Origin: Snodgrassella sp945267035
Lineage (GTDB): Bacteria; Pseudomonadota; Gammaproteobacteria; Burkholderiales; Neisseriaceae
Reading direction: 5' to 3'
DNA length: 64,000 bases
NCBI RefSeq assembly: GCF_026535915.1
Contig: NZ_JAFNPF010000001.1
Coordinates: 682,001-746,000 of the forward strand
Part shown: one piece after another, positions 34,763-44,486 of the stretch
Position numbering within the stretch: position 1 is the first letter of the stretch
Layout: the number at the start of each line of letters is the position of its first letter
The notes under the pieces: generated by a model
What the model was told of the DNA's origin: nothing
Databases searched by the model: none
The model's input: only the letters and a program-made list of their open reading frames with translations
Made by a program: the position numbers and the translations under genes

Positions 34763-35626
34763 ATGAATAAACTGGCGCTGAACAAAATATATTCAGGCAA
34801 AGTACGAGATTTATATGCGATAGACGAGAACAGATTGCTGATGGTGGCCACGGATCGCTTATCCGCTTTTGATGTAATTTTACCTGAACCGATAACAGGT
34901 AAAGGTGAAATACTGACACAAATTTCGAATTTTTGGTTTAAAAAACTGCAATATATCATGCCTAATCAATTTACAGGCGAAACAGTTTATGATGTTTTAC
35001 CCCCTCAACAAGCTAATGAATTGGCTAAACGAGCTGTCGTAGTGAAAAAGCTTAAGCCGTTAAAAATAGAGGCGATTGTTCGTGGTTATCTTTCAGGCAG
35101 TGGCTGGCGGGATTATCAGCAAACCGGATCAATTTGTGGTATCAGTTTGCCGGCTGGATTACAAGAAGCAGAAAAACTGTCAGCGGCCATTTTTACTCCA
35201 TCAAGCAAAGCTGCAGTTGGGGATCATGATGAAAACATCACTCATGAAACCTGTGCCCATTTATTGGGCGAAGACTTATTCGCACAAGTACAAAATAAAG
35301 CCATTGAACTATATACAGCGGCCGCGGATTATGCGTTAAGTAAAGGAATCATCATAGCAGATACTAAATTTGAATTTGGTCTTGATGCTGAGGGTACCTT
35401 AACATTGATGGATGAGGTTCTCACACCTGATTCCAGCCGTTTCTGGGCAGTTGAAAATTATCGTGTAGGTAGCAACCCGCCATCGTTTGATAAACAGTTT
35501 ATTCGAGATTGGCTTATGGAAAGTGGATGGAACAAACAGCCACCAGCACCTCATATCCCCGCCGAAATTATTGCCAAAACTTTGGCTAAATATGAAGAGG
35601 CTTTAGATCGACTCACTGCACAATAA
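34763..35626 (+). CDS. purC: Phosphoribosylaminoimidazole-succinocarboxamide synthase
   Basis: PurC joins aspartate to CAIR in purine synthesis. The 287-residue protein has YSGKVRDLYAIDENRLLMVA, ATDRLSAFDVILPEPITGKG, EAIVRGYLSGSGWRDYQ, ADTKFEFGLD and LMDEVLTPDSSRFW. It is of the longer type common in proteobacteria such as Neisseria. It stands alone with long spacers on both sides. Confidence 0.97.
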   Translation: MNKLALNKIYSGKVRDLYAIDENRLLMVATDRLSAFDVILPEPITGKGEILTQISNFWFKKLQYIMPNQFTGETVYDVLPPQQANELAKRAVVVKKLKPLKIEAIVRGYLSGSGWRDYQQTGSICGISLPAGLQEAEKLSAAIFTPSSKAAVGDHDENITHETCAHLLGEDLFAQVQNKAIELYTAAADYALSKGIIIADTKFEFGLDAEGTLTLMDEVLTPDSSRFWAVENYRVGSNPPSFDKQFIRDWLMESGWNKQPPAPHIPAEIIAKTLAKYEEALDRLTAQ

Positions 35627-36279
35627 ACCCAATCAGATGAAGTGTTTCGGTCTTATATCCTTTAATCGTGTGGTGATTTATTTTGCCTTGCGTATTGCCA
35701 AAGTGAGCTGAAGCACAGAATAATTCATTACATCGTAAATAATCTAAATTAAGTAGATGGGTTTATAGAGCTACGCGTGGATAAGATTGTGTTCGAGTTT
35801 TATTTGCTAGCAAAGAATTAGAAAATTTATACTACATTTCAATTGAAAATTTTTTGCTTATGAATTTGAATCAATCGCCAGACAGATTTCAATTATTCAG
35901 AAATATTTGAAACTCAGTTGTGGTTTATCTAAGTTATCAATCAATTACTCATTTAGCTGCATAAAGGATACATGATATCGTGTTTAAGTGACGGTATAAG
36001 CTGTAACAAGCAACTTATATTAAGCTTGTTGAATATTGTTTATGTCTTTGTATTTGTTTTTGTATCCTGATTTATGTATGATTTAACGATCGAAATCGGC
36101 ATATTTTTAGATATTTTTAAGTGTTTTACAGGCTCGGCGATTATCTGTCATTAGCCAGTTGATTTGCAGATTAACGAAAAGAAGCGTTGCTAGACAAAAC
36201 AGATTGCCGGAATTCAAAAACGCTTTGATGAAATGACACAGTTTATTGAACTAACTCTTTTTAATCACTCTGAAAGAGA
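35627..36279. other. 0.65 kb AT-rich intergenic stretch
   Basis: No coding frame, hairpin or repeat of note was seen. The right end holds the nitroreductase promoter region. Confidence 0.5.
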
Positions 36280-37035
36280 ATGATGAATAAGTTGACTACC
36301 ACCGAACAATTCTTGTTACAGCGGCGCACAGTACGCCATTTTAAGGATAAGACGCTCAGTCAGGAGCAATATCAGCGATTGTTGGAAGTGGCGCGTCAAG
36401 CACCTACTTCAAATTTTTTACAACAATGTTCCATGATCAGAGTGACAGATGTTGAAAAACGAGAACGTATCAGAAATATCTGTCAGCAAAAATATGTCGG
36501 CGCTTATGGTGATTTGATTATTTTTGTGGTTGATTTATATCGTAATCATCGTATCCGTGCTCAATTGGGATTAGCAGATGATGGTTTAGCTTCAACCGAT
36601 GCTTTTATTCAGGGAATAGAGGACACCATTATCGCTGCGCAGAGTGTGGTGATGGCAGCCGAAAGTATGGGGCTCGCAAGTGTCTATCTGGGCAGTATTC
36701 AGAACGATGTCCGTCCTATAATTCAAATACTGAATTTGCCCAAATTGACCTTCCCGCTGGTTGGCTTACAGATTGGTGAACCAGATCAAGTTCCTGAACT
36801 AAAACCTCGTATGCCATTAACTCTTCGATCATTTGAAAATAGTTACGAAGATGTATTTGATTTAAACCATTTTGCTGAATATGATGCAACTGTTAAAACC
36901 TATTACGATTTACGCGATCGCAGTAAGCATGTTGATTCATTTACCCAACAAATAGCCAGTAAATTGTCACAGAGTCATTTCAAGCGGGATGATATTGCAG
37001 CAGTCATTAAAGAGCAGGGTTTTTGTCAGTACTAG
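36280..37035 (+). CDS. NfsA-like NADPH-dependent nitroreductase (FMN)
   Basis: This 251-residue flavoprotein has the nitroreductase fold: RRTVRHFKDKTLSQEQ near the start, ARQAPTSNFLQQCS for FMN phosphate contact, then DTIIAAQSVVMAAESMGLASVYLGS and the C-terminal PELKPRMPL stretch typical of the NfsA/Frp branch. It should reduce nitro or quinone compounds or flavin with NADPH. Two start ATGs (36280, 36283) are possible. A decayed copy of its 3' end lies 600 bases downstream. Confidence 0.88.
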   Translation: MMNKLTTTEQFLLQRRTVRHFKDKTLSQEQYQRLLEVARQAPTSNFLQQCSMIRVTDVEKRERIRNICQQKYVGAYGDLIIFVVDLYRNHRIRAQLGLADDGLASTDAFIQGIEDTIIAAQSVVMAAESMGLASVYLGSIQNDVRPIIQILNLPKLTFPLVGLQIGEPDQVPELKPRMPLTLRSFENSYEDVFDLNHFAEYDATVKTYYDLRDRSKHVDSFTQQIASKLSQSHFKRDDIAAVIKEQGFCQY

Positions 37036-37055
37036 ATCTTAAATACCGCTAAACG

Positions 37056-37101
37056 AGCCTCACTTATTTGGGTTAAGCCCAAACAGATTGGTGAGGCTTT
37101 T
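37056..37101 (+). terminator. Terminator of the nitroreductase gene
   Basis: AGCCTCAC and GTGAGGCT form the outer stem, TTTGGG and CCCAAA an inner one, followed by TTTT. A copy of the same element lies at 37666-37714. Confidence 0.75.
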
Positions 37102-37484
37102 AAAATGAGTTGTCCTTTCTTGTGGCTAAACGAATATGAAAAATAATGACTGAAGGAAATTACTGACTATTGATGGTGAAGGTCATTTTTTTAAAAGGGG
37201 GTCTTTGAGAGTAAGAGAGTTTCGTTGGTGGATTTAAACCATTTCCACAATTAAGGAAATAAAGAATATTGATGGGCAGTAAAATGTTTTAAAGATTTAC
37301 CAACAGCTGTATTGGTTTTTTTATAGGATGATCATTCTGTTGTGAATGATTAGATTTCAATACTCTTGAATAAAAGGATAGAGTTTAAATGTGATCATTA
37401 CGTTTAAGTCATTTTGCTTACTGAGTATTAACCCAAAAAACAAGCTACTTTAGTAAAAAATAGCTTGTAGCAAAAATTGGGGTA

Positions 37485-37626
37485 ATTAGAAGTGACCTAC
37501 AATACGACTTGTGCGATCAAAGTACGCTGGTTGGTTCTTTGCTCAAGCAACAGTCAGTAAATAATCGCCTAATCATTTTCAAGCAAAATGATAAAACTGT
37601 AGCCATCAAAGAACTGGGTTTTTAAT
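37485..37626 (+). pseudogene. Decayed 3' end of a second nitroreductase gene
   Basis: The stretch aligns base by base with the last 140 bases of the intact gene (36890-37025): TACGACTTGTGCGATCAAAG against TACGATTTACGCGATCGCAG, TCATTTTCAAGCAAAATGAT against TCATTTCAAGCGGGATGAT, and CATCAAAGAACTGGGTTTTT against CATTAAAGAGCAGGGTTTTT. Stops and indels break the frame. The following terminator is duplicated too, so a gene plus terminator was duplicated and one copy lost its 5' part. Confidence 0.8.
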
Positions 37627-37665
37627 ACTATAAATGATAAAAAAACCTTTATAATGCAGCTCCAC

Positions 37666-37714
37666 AAGCCTCACACCAAGTTTGGTTAAGTTCAGACTCG
37701 CCGGTGAGGCTTTT
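37666..37714 (+). terminator. Second copy of the nitroreductase terminator
   Basis: AAGCCTCAC and GTGAGGCTT form a 9-bp stem followed by TT. Similarity with the first copy continues into AATGAGTTGT and TTGCTAA downstream. Confidence 0.7.
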
Positions 37715-37745
37715 ACTAATGAGTTGTGCTTATTTGTTGCTAATA

Positions 37746-37795
37746 TGCACATCATCAAACTCAACCTTGCTGGGTATAGTTTGATGGCATGTGCA
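37746..37795. repeat. 50-base inverted repeat upstream of the SpeE-like gene
   Basis: TGCACATCATCAAACT pairs with AGTTTGATGGCATGTGCA, with a two-base bulge and a 16-base loop. No T run follows on either strand. Confidence 0.6.
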
Positions 37796-37888
37796 CTGAA
37801 GCGCTAAATAAATTTGCAACTAGTTAATACTAATCAAAATTTTTTGCGTTGATTAAGTTATTTTTGTTATCAGCTGATGAAAGCCACC

Positions 37889-38683
37889 ATGCCACAACAT
37901 CCGTATCGCCGTTTACGTCCTGCACGCCATGAATTACCGGAAGTAGGGATATCTGAATCTGGCAACATCCGTTCCTTACATCTGGGTACACCGACTATCC
38001 AAAGTTCGATGAATGTCGATAATCCAGCTGAGCTGGTATTGTCATACAGTCGCGCTATGATGGCATGGTTATTATTTGTTGAGCATTTGCCTCAACATAT
38101 TCTACAGATCGGGTTGGGGGGTGGTTCTTTTGCCCGTTGGATAGATGCTTATTTACCCGATACCCGTCAAACTGCGGTTGACATCAATCCTCAAGTAATC
38201 AGTATTGCTCGTAGTATGTTTGAACTGCCGTTTGAAGGAGATAAATTTGAAATTATCGAAGATGATGGCGCCGAATATATTAAAGTTTTACGTGCCAATA
38301 CCGATATTATTTTGGTAGATGGTTTTGATGGTGAACAGATTATCGATAGTCTGGTTGCTGAACCTTTTTTTGCTGATTGTCGGCAAGCATTAAATGAGCA
38401 AGGTATTTTTGTAACCAATTGGTGGCATGGCGATAAACGATTTCCTACTTTTGTTCGTCGTTTACAAGAAGTATTTGAAAACCGTGTGTTAATGGTGCCG
38501 GCCGAAACTCATGGCAATATTGCGGTATTGGCTTTTCAGCAACCCCCGTTAATGCGAGACTGGGATAAACTGAAAAAACGGGCTCAGCAACGGGCAGAAC
38601 AGTTTCATTTAGATTTGCCAGCTATGTTGGCTGCAGTTAAAGCCATGCAGCAGCACAATAATCGTTCGCTAACATTCAATTAA
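37889..38683 (+). CDS. Spermidine synthase-like methyltransferase-fold protein
   Basis: The 264-residue protein has the SpeE Rossmann core: HILQIGLGGGSFARWIDAYLP as the nucleotide loop, TAVDINPQVISIAR, then IIEDDGAEYIKV and DIILVDGFDGEQI. The start MPQHPYRRLRPARHE at 37889 matches Neisseria homologues and is preferred over the ATG four codons earlier. No SpeD is seen here, and the protein lacks an obvious decarboxylated-SAM gate, so its true substrate is open. Confidence 0.85.
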   Translation: MPQHPYRRLRPARHELPEVGISESGNIRSLHLGTPTIQSSMNVDNPAELVLSYSRAMMAWLLFVEHLPQHILQIGLGGGSFARWIDAYLPDTRQTAVDINPQVISIARSMFELPFEGDKFEIIEDDGAEYIKVLRANTDIILVDGFDGEQIIDSLVAEPFFADCRQALNEQGIFVTNWWHGDKRFPTFVRRLQEVFENRVLMVPAETHGNIAVLAFQQPPLMRDWDKLKKRAQQRAEQFHLDLPAMLAAVKAMQQHNNRSLTFN

Positions 38684-38747
38684 ATTTTATACGGGTTTAA
38701 ATAGTTTGTCTGGTTTGCGAACCAATCGAATCAGAAAAGGAAAATTT

Positions 38748-39068
38748 GTGAGTTATTTTGCTAAACACCTTTTTATCTGTACCAATCGTCGCGATAATCC
38801 TTGTCGTCAAAGTTGTGGTGATGATAACGTGGGTGCTGATGCAGTTGACTATCTCAAAAGTCGTGCTAAAGCCATGGGATTGATGGGAGCAGGTAAATTA
38901 CGCATCAGTAGTGCCGGTTGCCTTGGACGCTGTGACGAAGGTCCTGTGATGGTACTGTATCCACAGGCGCGCTGGTATACTTATGTGGATGATAGTGATT
39001 TGCAAGAAATACTTGATGAAGAACTGGCTAATGATCGTGTGGTTACACGTCTGCTGCTAGACAAATAA
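38748..39068 (+). CDS. Thioredoxin-like [2Fe-2S] ferredoxin
   Basis: The 106-residue protein starts at a GTG with AAAAGGA seven bases upstream (VSYFAKHLFICTNRRD). The frame is open to a TTG at 38706 without a binding site. Cysteines are placed as in thioredoxin-like ferredoxins: ICTNRR, NPCRQSCGDD and SSAGCLGRCDEGPVMV. These proteins bind one [2Fe-2S] cluster, electron partners unknown. It sits 64 bases after the SpeE-like gene and 6 bases before the hydrolase. Confidence 0.88.
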   Translation: MSYFAKHLFICTNRRDNPCRQSCGDDNVGADAVDYLKSRAKAMGLMGAGKLRISSAGCLGRCDEGPVMVLYPQARWYTYVDDSDLQEILDEELANDRVVTRLLLDK

Positions 39069-39074
39069 AACTGA

Positions 39075-39725
39075 GTGAGTAAATTGATGCTAAAAAAACA
39101 ACCTAATATATGGGTTAATGGACCAGTAGGAAAACTTGAAACCATTTATCTGAGCGCACAAGGTGCAGCACGTGGCGTGGCCGTGATTAACCATCCTAAT
39201 CCGCTACAAGGTGGCTTAAATACCAATAAAGTCGTGCAAACAGCAGCCAAAGCCTTGACCGAACTTGGCTTTCATTGTTATTTGCCTAATCTACGTGGAG
39301 TAGGTAACAGTGATGGTGAGCATGATTATGGGCGCGGTGAAGTAGCCGATTGTTTGGCTGTAGTTGATTTTGCGCGTCAACAACATCCAGATGCGCAAAA
39401 ACTGGTCATTGCTGGTTTTTCATTTGGTGGTTATGTTTCTCTTTTTAGTGCACTAACTGCTCGTCCTGATGCACTACTTTTATTAGGTCCTGCAATTGGG
39501 ATGTATACAATTGACGTTCCGCAGGCTTATAACCCAGCGACAACCTTATTGATCCACGGCGAAAAAGACGAAGTTGTTCCAATTGAAAACAGTTTAAAAT
39601 GGGCAGAAAGTCAGGATATGCCTGTCGTGGTCATTCCAGGCTCAGGACACTTTTTTCATGGAAAATTGATTGTCTTACGTCAGTGGATTGAACGTTTGTT
39701 TCCAGCCTTGCTGAAAAATGAATAA
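39075..39725 (+). CDS. Alpha/beta hydrolase of the dienelactone hydrolase-like group
   Basis: The 216-residue protein has an N-terminal HPNPLQGG, which marks a small-hydrolase clade (COG2945), and FRGVGNS-like LRGVGNSDG. The nucleophile elbow is GFSFGGYVS, the acid lies in IHGEKDEVVP, and the histidine in PGSGHFFHG. No signal peptide is seen. The start is either GTG at 39075 or ATG at 39087. It is close to the ferredoxin gene and probably cotranscribed. Substrate unknown. Confidence 0.85.
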   Translation: MSKLMLKKQPNIWVNGPVGKLETIYLSAQGAARGVAVINHPNPLQGGLNTNKVVQTAAKALTELGFHCYLPNLRGVGNSDGEHDYGRGEVADCLAVVDFARQQHPDAQKLVIAGFSFGGYVSLFSALTARPDALLLLGPAIGMYTIDVPQAYNPATTLLIHGEKDEVVPIENSLKWAESQDMPVVVIPGSGHFFHGKLIVLRQWIERLFPALLKNE

Positions 39726-40561
39726 CTTCTTTATTTATAAATGATTCATTTTAAGTTGTCAAAATAGCAATATTTTTTTGATAAACCGAACTAATTGATT
39801 GTAAATAGAACATGCTATTTAGAGGACACTTTTTTGGAACAGAATATTAAAAAAATGAAGGTTTCAAAAAAGTGTTTTTCTCAAATATGTCTGCATTCAA
39901 AACAAGTTAGCTATTCTTCTAGCAACATCCAGAAACAGTACTTTAGCGAAGTATAATTCTAAAATAATGGTCCTGTAACAGAAAATTCTTGGTATGGAAT
40001 GTATTTTATATGATATTAAAAATATCATATAGATAAATATGTATTCATCTCTGATTGTTGTAAAGATGGAGAAAGTAATAAAATAAACAATAGTTTATTG
40101 TTGCTTTGAGAAATCTAATTTAACATTATAGGGTTAAATTTGGTTTGTTAAAACTGGTAGAATCTAGCAATAAAATAGATAGGTATTGCAGATTATAAGC
40201 GGATATAAATTGAAGTTTTTAAATACAAAAAAAACAATAATGGTAATCGACAAGACGAATTAGAATGAAGCATTACTCTTAACCGTTTAAAATCATCAAA
40301 AATATCTGGAAAAGTCAAGACACACAAAAATATAAACTATTGATATATCCTATATATACAGTGGTATAGATTGACAACAATTTAACCAGTGATTAATATA
40401 ACTTTACTATGTAAAATGGAAAAAAATGGTAGCTCTAAAGGTTTTAAGTAATTTTGATTATAGCCATACTGACACTTTATACTCATTTTTGCCGGTTTGA
40501 ATTGCAGTACTACAGATCGTTAAAAATTTAAAAGTTTTCACTTAGACAGTTTTATGCTAAT
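39726..40561. other. 0.84 kb very AT-rich stretch with inverted repeats
   Basis: No coding frame was supported. ACACTTTTTTGGAAC (39826-39840) and GTTTCAAAAAAGTGT (39861-39875, then TTTTC) form a terminator-like stem after the hydrolase gene. TATATGATATT (40007-40017) and AATATCATATA (40021-40031) form a perfect 25-base palindrome that could be an operator. Confidence 0.5.
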
Positions 40562-40564
40562 TTG

Positions 40565-41620
40565 ATGTTATATGGCAAATTTTATAATACCGATTCAATG
40601 AATTCACAAATTAAAAATATTAATTCTGATTTACCCACCTTGTTTTCAAAAAATACACGTTGGAATTCTTTCGTCAGCACGATGAATTTACAACCATGGC
40701 GCATATTCTATTTTGGATTAGTGCCTAAAAAAATTAGAAAAAAAGTAGCTCTCAAAGCAGATATTGAACTACAAAAACAGATGGCTAAAGCATCAAAAAA
40801 TTTTTTGAATCTTTATTTAAATGGTAGTTTAGAAAAATTCAATCTTAAGGCAAAAAAAACATTAAATACAAATAAAATTATCTGGCAATATTGGGGTCAA
40901 GGTGTTGATGATAAAACATTGCCTGAAACTGTGAAAATCTGTTTTAACTCTGTCGATAAGTATAAAAAGGATTATCAAATAATCAGACTGGATGATACAA
41001 CTATTCATGAATATTTAGACTTACCTGAATTTATTTTTGAAAAAAGACTAAACAAAGAATTTAAACATGTTTTCTTTTCCGATTTGCTAAGATTAGCCCT
41101 ACTGGATACATATGGTGGTATTTGGATGGATGCTACTATTTTGTTGACCAATCCTATACCTGAAAACGTGGCCAATATGAATTTTTTTGTTTTTCAGCGT
41201 GATGAAAATGCTTTAGATAAAGCTTATTTTGAAACATATGATCCTTTATATTTCGGTTGGCATAATTCTCATTATGTAAATATTTTAAGTAGCTTTATGG
41301 TGGGTAAAAGAAAAAATGAGGTTATACATACATGGCTGGATTTATTGTTAAATTTTTGGAAAACGCAAACTTCAATAAAACATTATTTCTTTTTTCAAAT
41401 AATATTTCATGAATTAATTCATCATAAAGATTTTGAGAAAAAAAATTGTACGGTGAAAGATGATACATTAGTTCATCTTTTGCAAACCAAAATGCATGAA
41501 ATTTATGATGCTGAAGAATTTGCACAAATTCAACAAAGAACGAGTATTCATAAATTAAGGTATGTTAAAAATACTGTACCAGGATCATATTATGATCATG
41601 TGAAAAAAATATATCTATAA
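40565..41620 (+). CDS. Capsular polysaccharide synthesis / GT32-like glycosyltransferase
   Basis: The protein of about 350 residues matches the Caps_synth/glycosyltransferase sugar-binding group: NKIIWQYWGQGVDDKTLPETV near residue 105, YQIIRLDDTTIHEYLDLP, then HVFFSDLLRLALLDTYGGIWMDATI with the DxD-like metal motif. It should add a sugar to a surface glycan in the cytoplasm. Start is uncertain (ATG at 40565 or 40598) because no clear binding site is seen. Codon use is very AT-rich, and it stands alone between long AT-rich spacers, which suggests horizontal transfer. Confidence 0.8.
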   Translation: MLYGKFYNTDSMNSQIKNINSDLPTLFSKNTRWNSFVSTMNLQPWRIFYFGLVPKKIRKKVALKADIELQKQMAKASKNFLNLYLNGSLEKFNLKAKKTLNTNKIIWQYWGQGVDDKTLPETVKICFNSVDKYKKDYQIIRLDDTTIHEYLDLPEFIFEKRLNKEFKHVFFSDLLRLALLDTYGGIWMDATILLTNPIPENVANMNFFVFQRDENALDKAYFETYDPLYFGWHNSHYVNILSSFMVGKRKNEVIHTWLDLLLNFWKTQTSIKHYFFFQIIFHELIHHKDFEKKNCTVKDDTLVHLLQTKMHEIYDAEEFAQIQQRTSIHKLRYVKNTVPGSYYDHVKKIYL

Positions 41621-41935
41621 TATAACTTTATATCTTTATTCAAAGTTAATATCATTTTAAAAATATCTAAAATGGTAAAACCTTATATGGCTTATTATAT
41701 TATCTGAACGATTATAGAAATAATTAAATAATGAAGAAAAAAGATCTTCAGTTTAAAAGCTAACAAAAGCATAAAACGAATATTCAAAACATGATTTAAA
41801 CCTGTAAAAGTATCATATTTCAAAAATTCAAAGATTTTATAATATTCATTCTCTTAAACTTCTGGATGTAAATAAAGCCCTATTCTAAATATTTTGCGTA
41901 GGGCTTTGTAATTTTTTTAGGACATTTATTATCTA
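41621..41935. other. AT-rich spacer holding the purM terminator
   Basis: AAAGCCCTA (41874-41882) and TAGGGCTTT (41899-41907) form a 9-bp stem with a 16-base loop between convergent genes. T runs are present on the plus side (GTAATTTTTT). Nothing else was seen in this stretch. Confidence 0.65.
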
Positions 41936-42970
41936 TCAATTTATCTGTGTCTGGTGCTCATCTCCATGACGGGGACGGATGTAACCGAGTTGATACACAG
42001 TTTCGCCCTGTTGTTGTAAAAATAGCTTGATAGCTTCTGCTTCTGTAGCGTCTACAATGATCACCATGCCAATACCGCAGTTGAAAGTGCGATACATCTC
42101 TTGTGTAGTGACATTACCCGCCTGTTGCAACCACTGAAACAATGCAGGCATTGACCAAGAGTGGGCATCAATAGCAGCCACGGTATTCTCGGGCAAAATG
42201 CGAGGTACATTTTCGCTGATGCCTCCGCCTGTTATGTGTGCCATCCCTTTAATGCTGAATTGCTTGAGTGCAGCCAGTATGGGTTTTACGTATAGGCGGG
42301 TAGGAGCAATAATGGCTTCACGCAGTGTTTGACCATTGGCAAATTCGGCATCCAGATCAGGGTTGGCGCGTGCGAGAATTTGCCGCACCAGCGAATACCC
42401 ATTGGAGTGAATACCATTCGACGCCAATCCAAGAACAATATCTCCGGCTACGATGTTACGCCCGTTAATGACTTGTTCTTTCTCCACTACACCAACGGCA
42501 AATCCGGCCAGATCATATTCTCCTTGAGGATACATGCCAGGCATCTCAGCAGTTTCACCGCCGATTAAAGCGCAACCAGACTGTTCACAGCCGGCTGCGA
42601 TCCCTTTTATCACTAATGTTGCCTGTTCAACATCCAGCTTGCCACATGCAAAATAATCCAGAAAAAAAAGTGGCTCAGCACCTTGTACTAAAATGTCGTT
42701 GACACTCATTGCTACCAGATCAATGCCTATGGTGTCATGCTTATTCCATTCTACAGCCAGTTTTAATTTTGTACCTACGCCATCTGTTCCAGAGACAAGT
42801 ACAGGATGACGATATTTTTGACTGATTTCCACCAAGGCACCAAACCCGCCTAAATTACCCAAAACCTCTGGTCGCATGGTACGTTGGGCGAAGGGTTTAA
42901 TTTTTTCAACCAGTGAATCACCAGCATCAATATCAACACCGGCATCACGATAACTTAGGGACTGGCTCAT
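41936..42970 (-). CDS. purM: Phosphoribosylformylglycinamidine cyclo-ligase
   Basis: PurM closes the imidazole ring to give AIR in purine synthesis. The 344-residue protein has SLSYRDAGVDIDAGD at the start, VSGTDGVGTKLKLA, the ALIGGETAEMPGMY loop, SNGIHSNGYSLVR and AHITGGGISENVPR. It is a single gene with its own terminator; no purN follows in this direction. Confidence 0.97.
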   Translation of the reverse strand: MSQSLSYRDAGVDIDAGDSLVEKIKPFAQRTMRPEVLGNLGGFGALVEISQKYRHPVLVSGTDGVGTKLKLAVEWNKHDTIGIDLVAMSVNDILVQGAEPLFFLDYFACGKLDVEQATLVIKGIAAGCEQSGCALIGGETAEMPGMYPQGEYDLAGFAVGVVEKEQVINGRNIVAGDIVLGLASNGIHSNGYSLVRQILARANPDLDAEFANGQTLREAIIAPTRLYVKPILAALKQFSIKGMAHITGGGISENVPRILPENTVAAIDAHSWSMPALFQWLQQAGNVTTQEMYRTFNCGIGMVIIVDATEAEAIKLFLQQQGETVYQLGYIRPRHGDEHQTQIN

Positions 42971-43360
42971 TATTGTTGCTTCCTTTGCGTAAAATGAGGC
43001 ACTAAGAATAAATCAAAACTTGTCTAGTTTAACATTATTCAATATCCACCGCTGTTGATTTGTGTCGTTTGCGGAAGAAAAAAGTTTCTGTTGTTAATAT
43101 AAGGCGTGATATTAGTCAAAATCCTCTTTTCGGTATGTTGCCTTTGATCAGTGGCATTTAATCATTAGTTTGATTGGAAAGTATTTGTGGGAATATAGAA
43201 ATTGTCAGGGTTGGAACAATAGCGATAAATCCATAAGCTAATCATTTGGGAAGATGCTTGACTAAGCTAATTGTATCTTGTAATAAGATTTATTAAAAAA
43301 GCCAGATCAGATGATCTGGCTTTTATCAGGCTAATGAATAATAGCCGAACAAAGAAATGC
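42971..43360. other. Spacer with the rplS operon terminator
   Basis: AAAAGCCAGATCA (43297-43309) and TGATCTGGCTTTT (43312-43324) form a strong stem with T runs on both sides, ending the rpsP-rimM-trmD-rplS transcript. The rest, including the purM promoter region, shows no gene. Confidence 0.85.
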
Positions 43361-43726
43361 TTAGGCTTTGCGAGCTGGCAATTTTTCGCGAATGCGAGCT
43401 TTTTTACCAGTCAGACCACGCAGGTAATACAGCTTAGCACGACGTACATCACCGCGACGTTTCACTTCGATTTTTTCAACGGCTGGAGAGTATAACTGGA
43501 ATGTACGTTCTACACCTTCACCGCTAGAAATTTTACGTACGATGAAGTTGCTGTTTAGACCACGGTTACGACGGGCGATAACAATGCCTTCGTAGGCCTG
43601 TAAACGGGTACGACTGCCTTCAGTAACACGTACTGAAACAACCACGGTATCACCTGGTGCAAAAGCAGGGATGTCTTTGTTCAGGCGAGCAATTTCTTCC
43701 TGCTCTAATTGTTGAATCAAGTTCAT
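43361..43726 (-). CDS. rplS: 50S ribosomal protein L19
   Basis: L19 sits at the 30S-50S interface. The 121-residue protein has FAPGDTVVVSVRVTEGSRTR, LQAYEGIVIARRNRGLNSNF, IVRKISSGEGVERTFQLYSP and RRGDVRRAKLYYLRGLTGKK. It is the last gene of the conserved rpsP operon, 13 bases after trmD. Confidence 0.98.
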   Translation of the reverse strand: MNLIQQLEQEEIARLNKDIPAFAPGDTVVVSVRVTEGSRTRLQAYEGIVIARRNRGLNSNFIVRKISSGEGVERTFQLYSPAVEKIEVKRRGDVRRAKLYYLRGLTGKKARIREKLPARKA

Positions 43727-43739
43727 TTCATATTTCCTG

Positions 43740-44486
43740 TTATGATGGGATTTCCCGTTCCTCTTGTCTGATTTGCTGCAAGAGACTGGATTCCTCTGGG
43801 GTTAATTCACGATCAACCAGTAAATCTGGACGTCGTGTTAAAGTGCGCTTAAGCGATTGGGTTAACCGCCATTGCGCGATTAAAGCATGATTCCCACTGC
43901 GTAACACGTCGGGTACGGTCTGCTGACGAAATTCTACCGGACGAGTGTAATGCGGGCAATCTAATAAACCGTTAACAAATGAATCTTCTACTGCTGAGCG
44001 TTGATCACCGAGTGTACCAGGTAATAAGCGGATAACCGCATCCATCAACATCATGGCGGGTAACTCACCGCCCGATACCACAAAATCACCAATACTGATT
44101 TCTGTAATATCATTACTGGTGAGGATACGTTCATCTATACCCTCATAACGACCGCACAAAACAATAAGGGCTGACTCTTGTGCCAGACTCACTGCTCGAG
44201 TGTGGGTAAGTGGTTTACCCTGCGGACTCATGTAGATCAGCTTTCCTTGTGGACAAGTCTGTCTGGCTGCATCAATGGCTGATTGTAATGGTGGTGCCAT
44301 CATAATCATGCCTGGACCACCGCCAAAGGGGCGATCATCGATATAGCCTAAAGGGTTATCAGCATACTGACGTGGATTGATGGCACTAAATTGCCACCGA
44401 CCATGCTGTAATGCTCTTCCAGTTACGCCGCTGCCCGTTAGGGCAGTAAACATTTCTGGAAACAGGGTAATGACCTGAATGTGCAT
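43740..44486 (-). CDS. trmD: tRNA (guanine-N1)-methyltransferase
   Basis: TrmD methylates G37 of tRNAs, which prevents frameshifts. The 248-residue protein is a trefoil-knot SPOUT enzyme with VITLFPEMFTALTGSGVTGRA, DDRPFGGGPGMIMMAPPL, LCGRYEGIDERI and EISIGDFVVSGGELPAM. It overlaps the rimM stop by one base (TAATG). Confidence 0.98.
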   Translation of the reverse strand: MHIQVITLFPEMFTALTGSGVTGRALQHGRWQFSAINPRQYADNPLGYIDDRPFGGGPGMIMMAPPLQSAIDAARQTCPQGKLIYMSPQGKPLTHTRAVSLAQESALIVLCGRYEGIDERILTSNDITEISIGDFVVSGGELPAMMLMDAVIRLLPGTLGDQRSAVEDSFVNGLLDCPHYTRPVEFRQQTVPDVLRSGNHALIAQWRLTQSLKRTLTRRPDLLVDRELTPEESSLLQQIRQEEREIPS

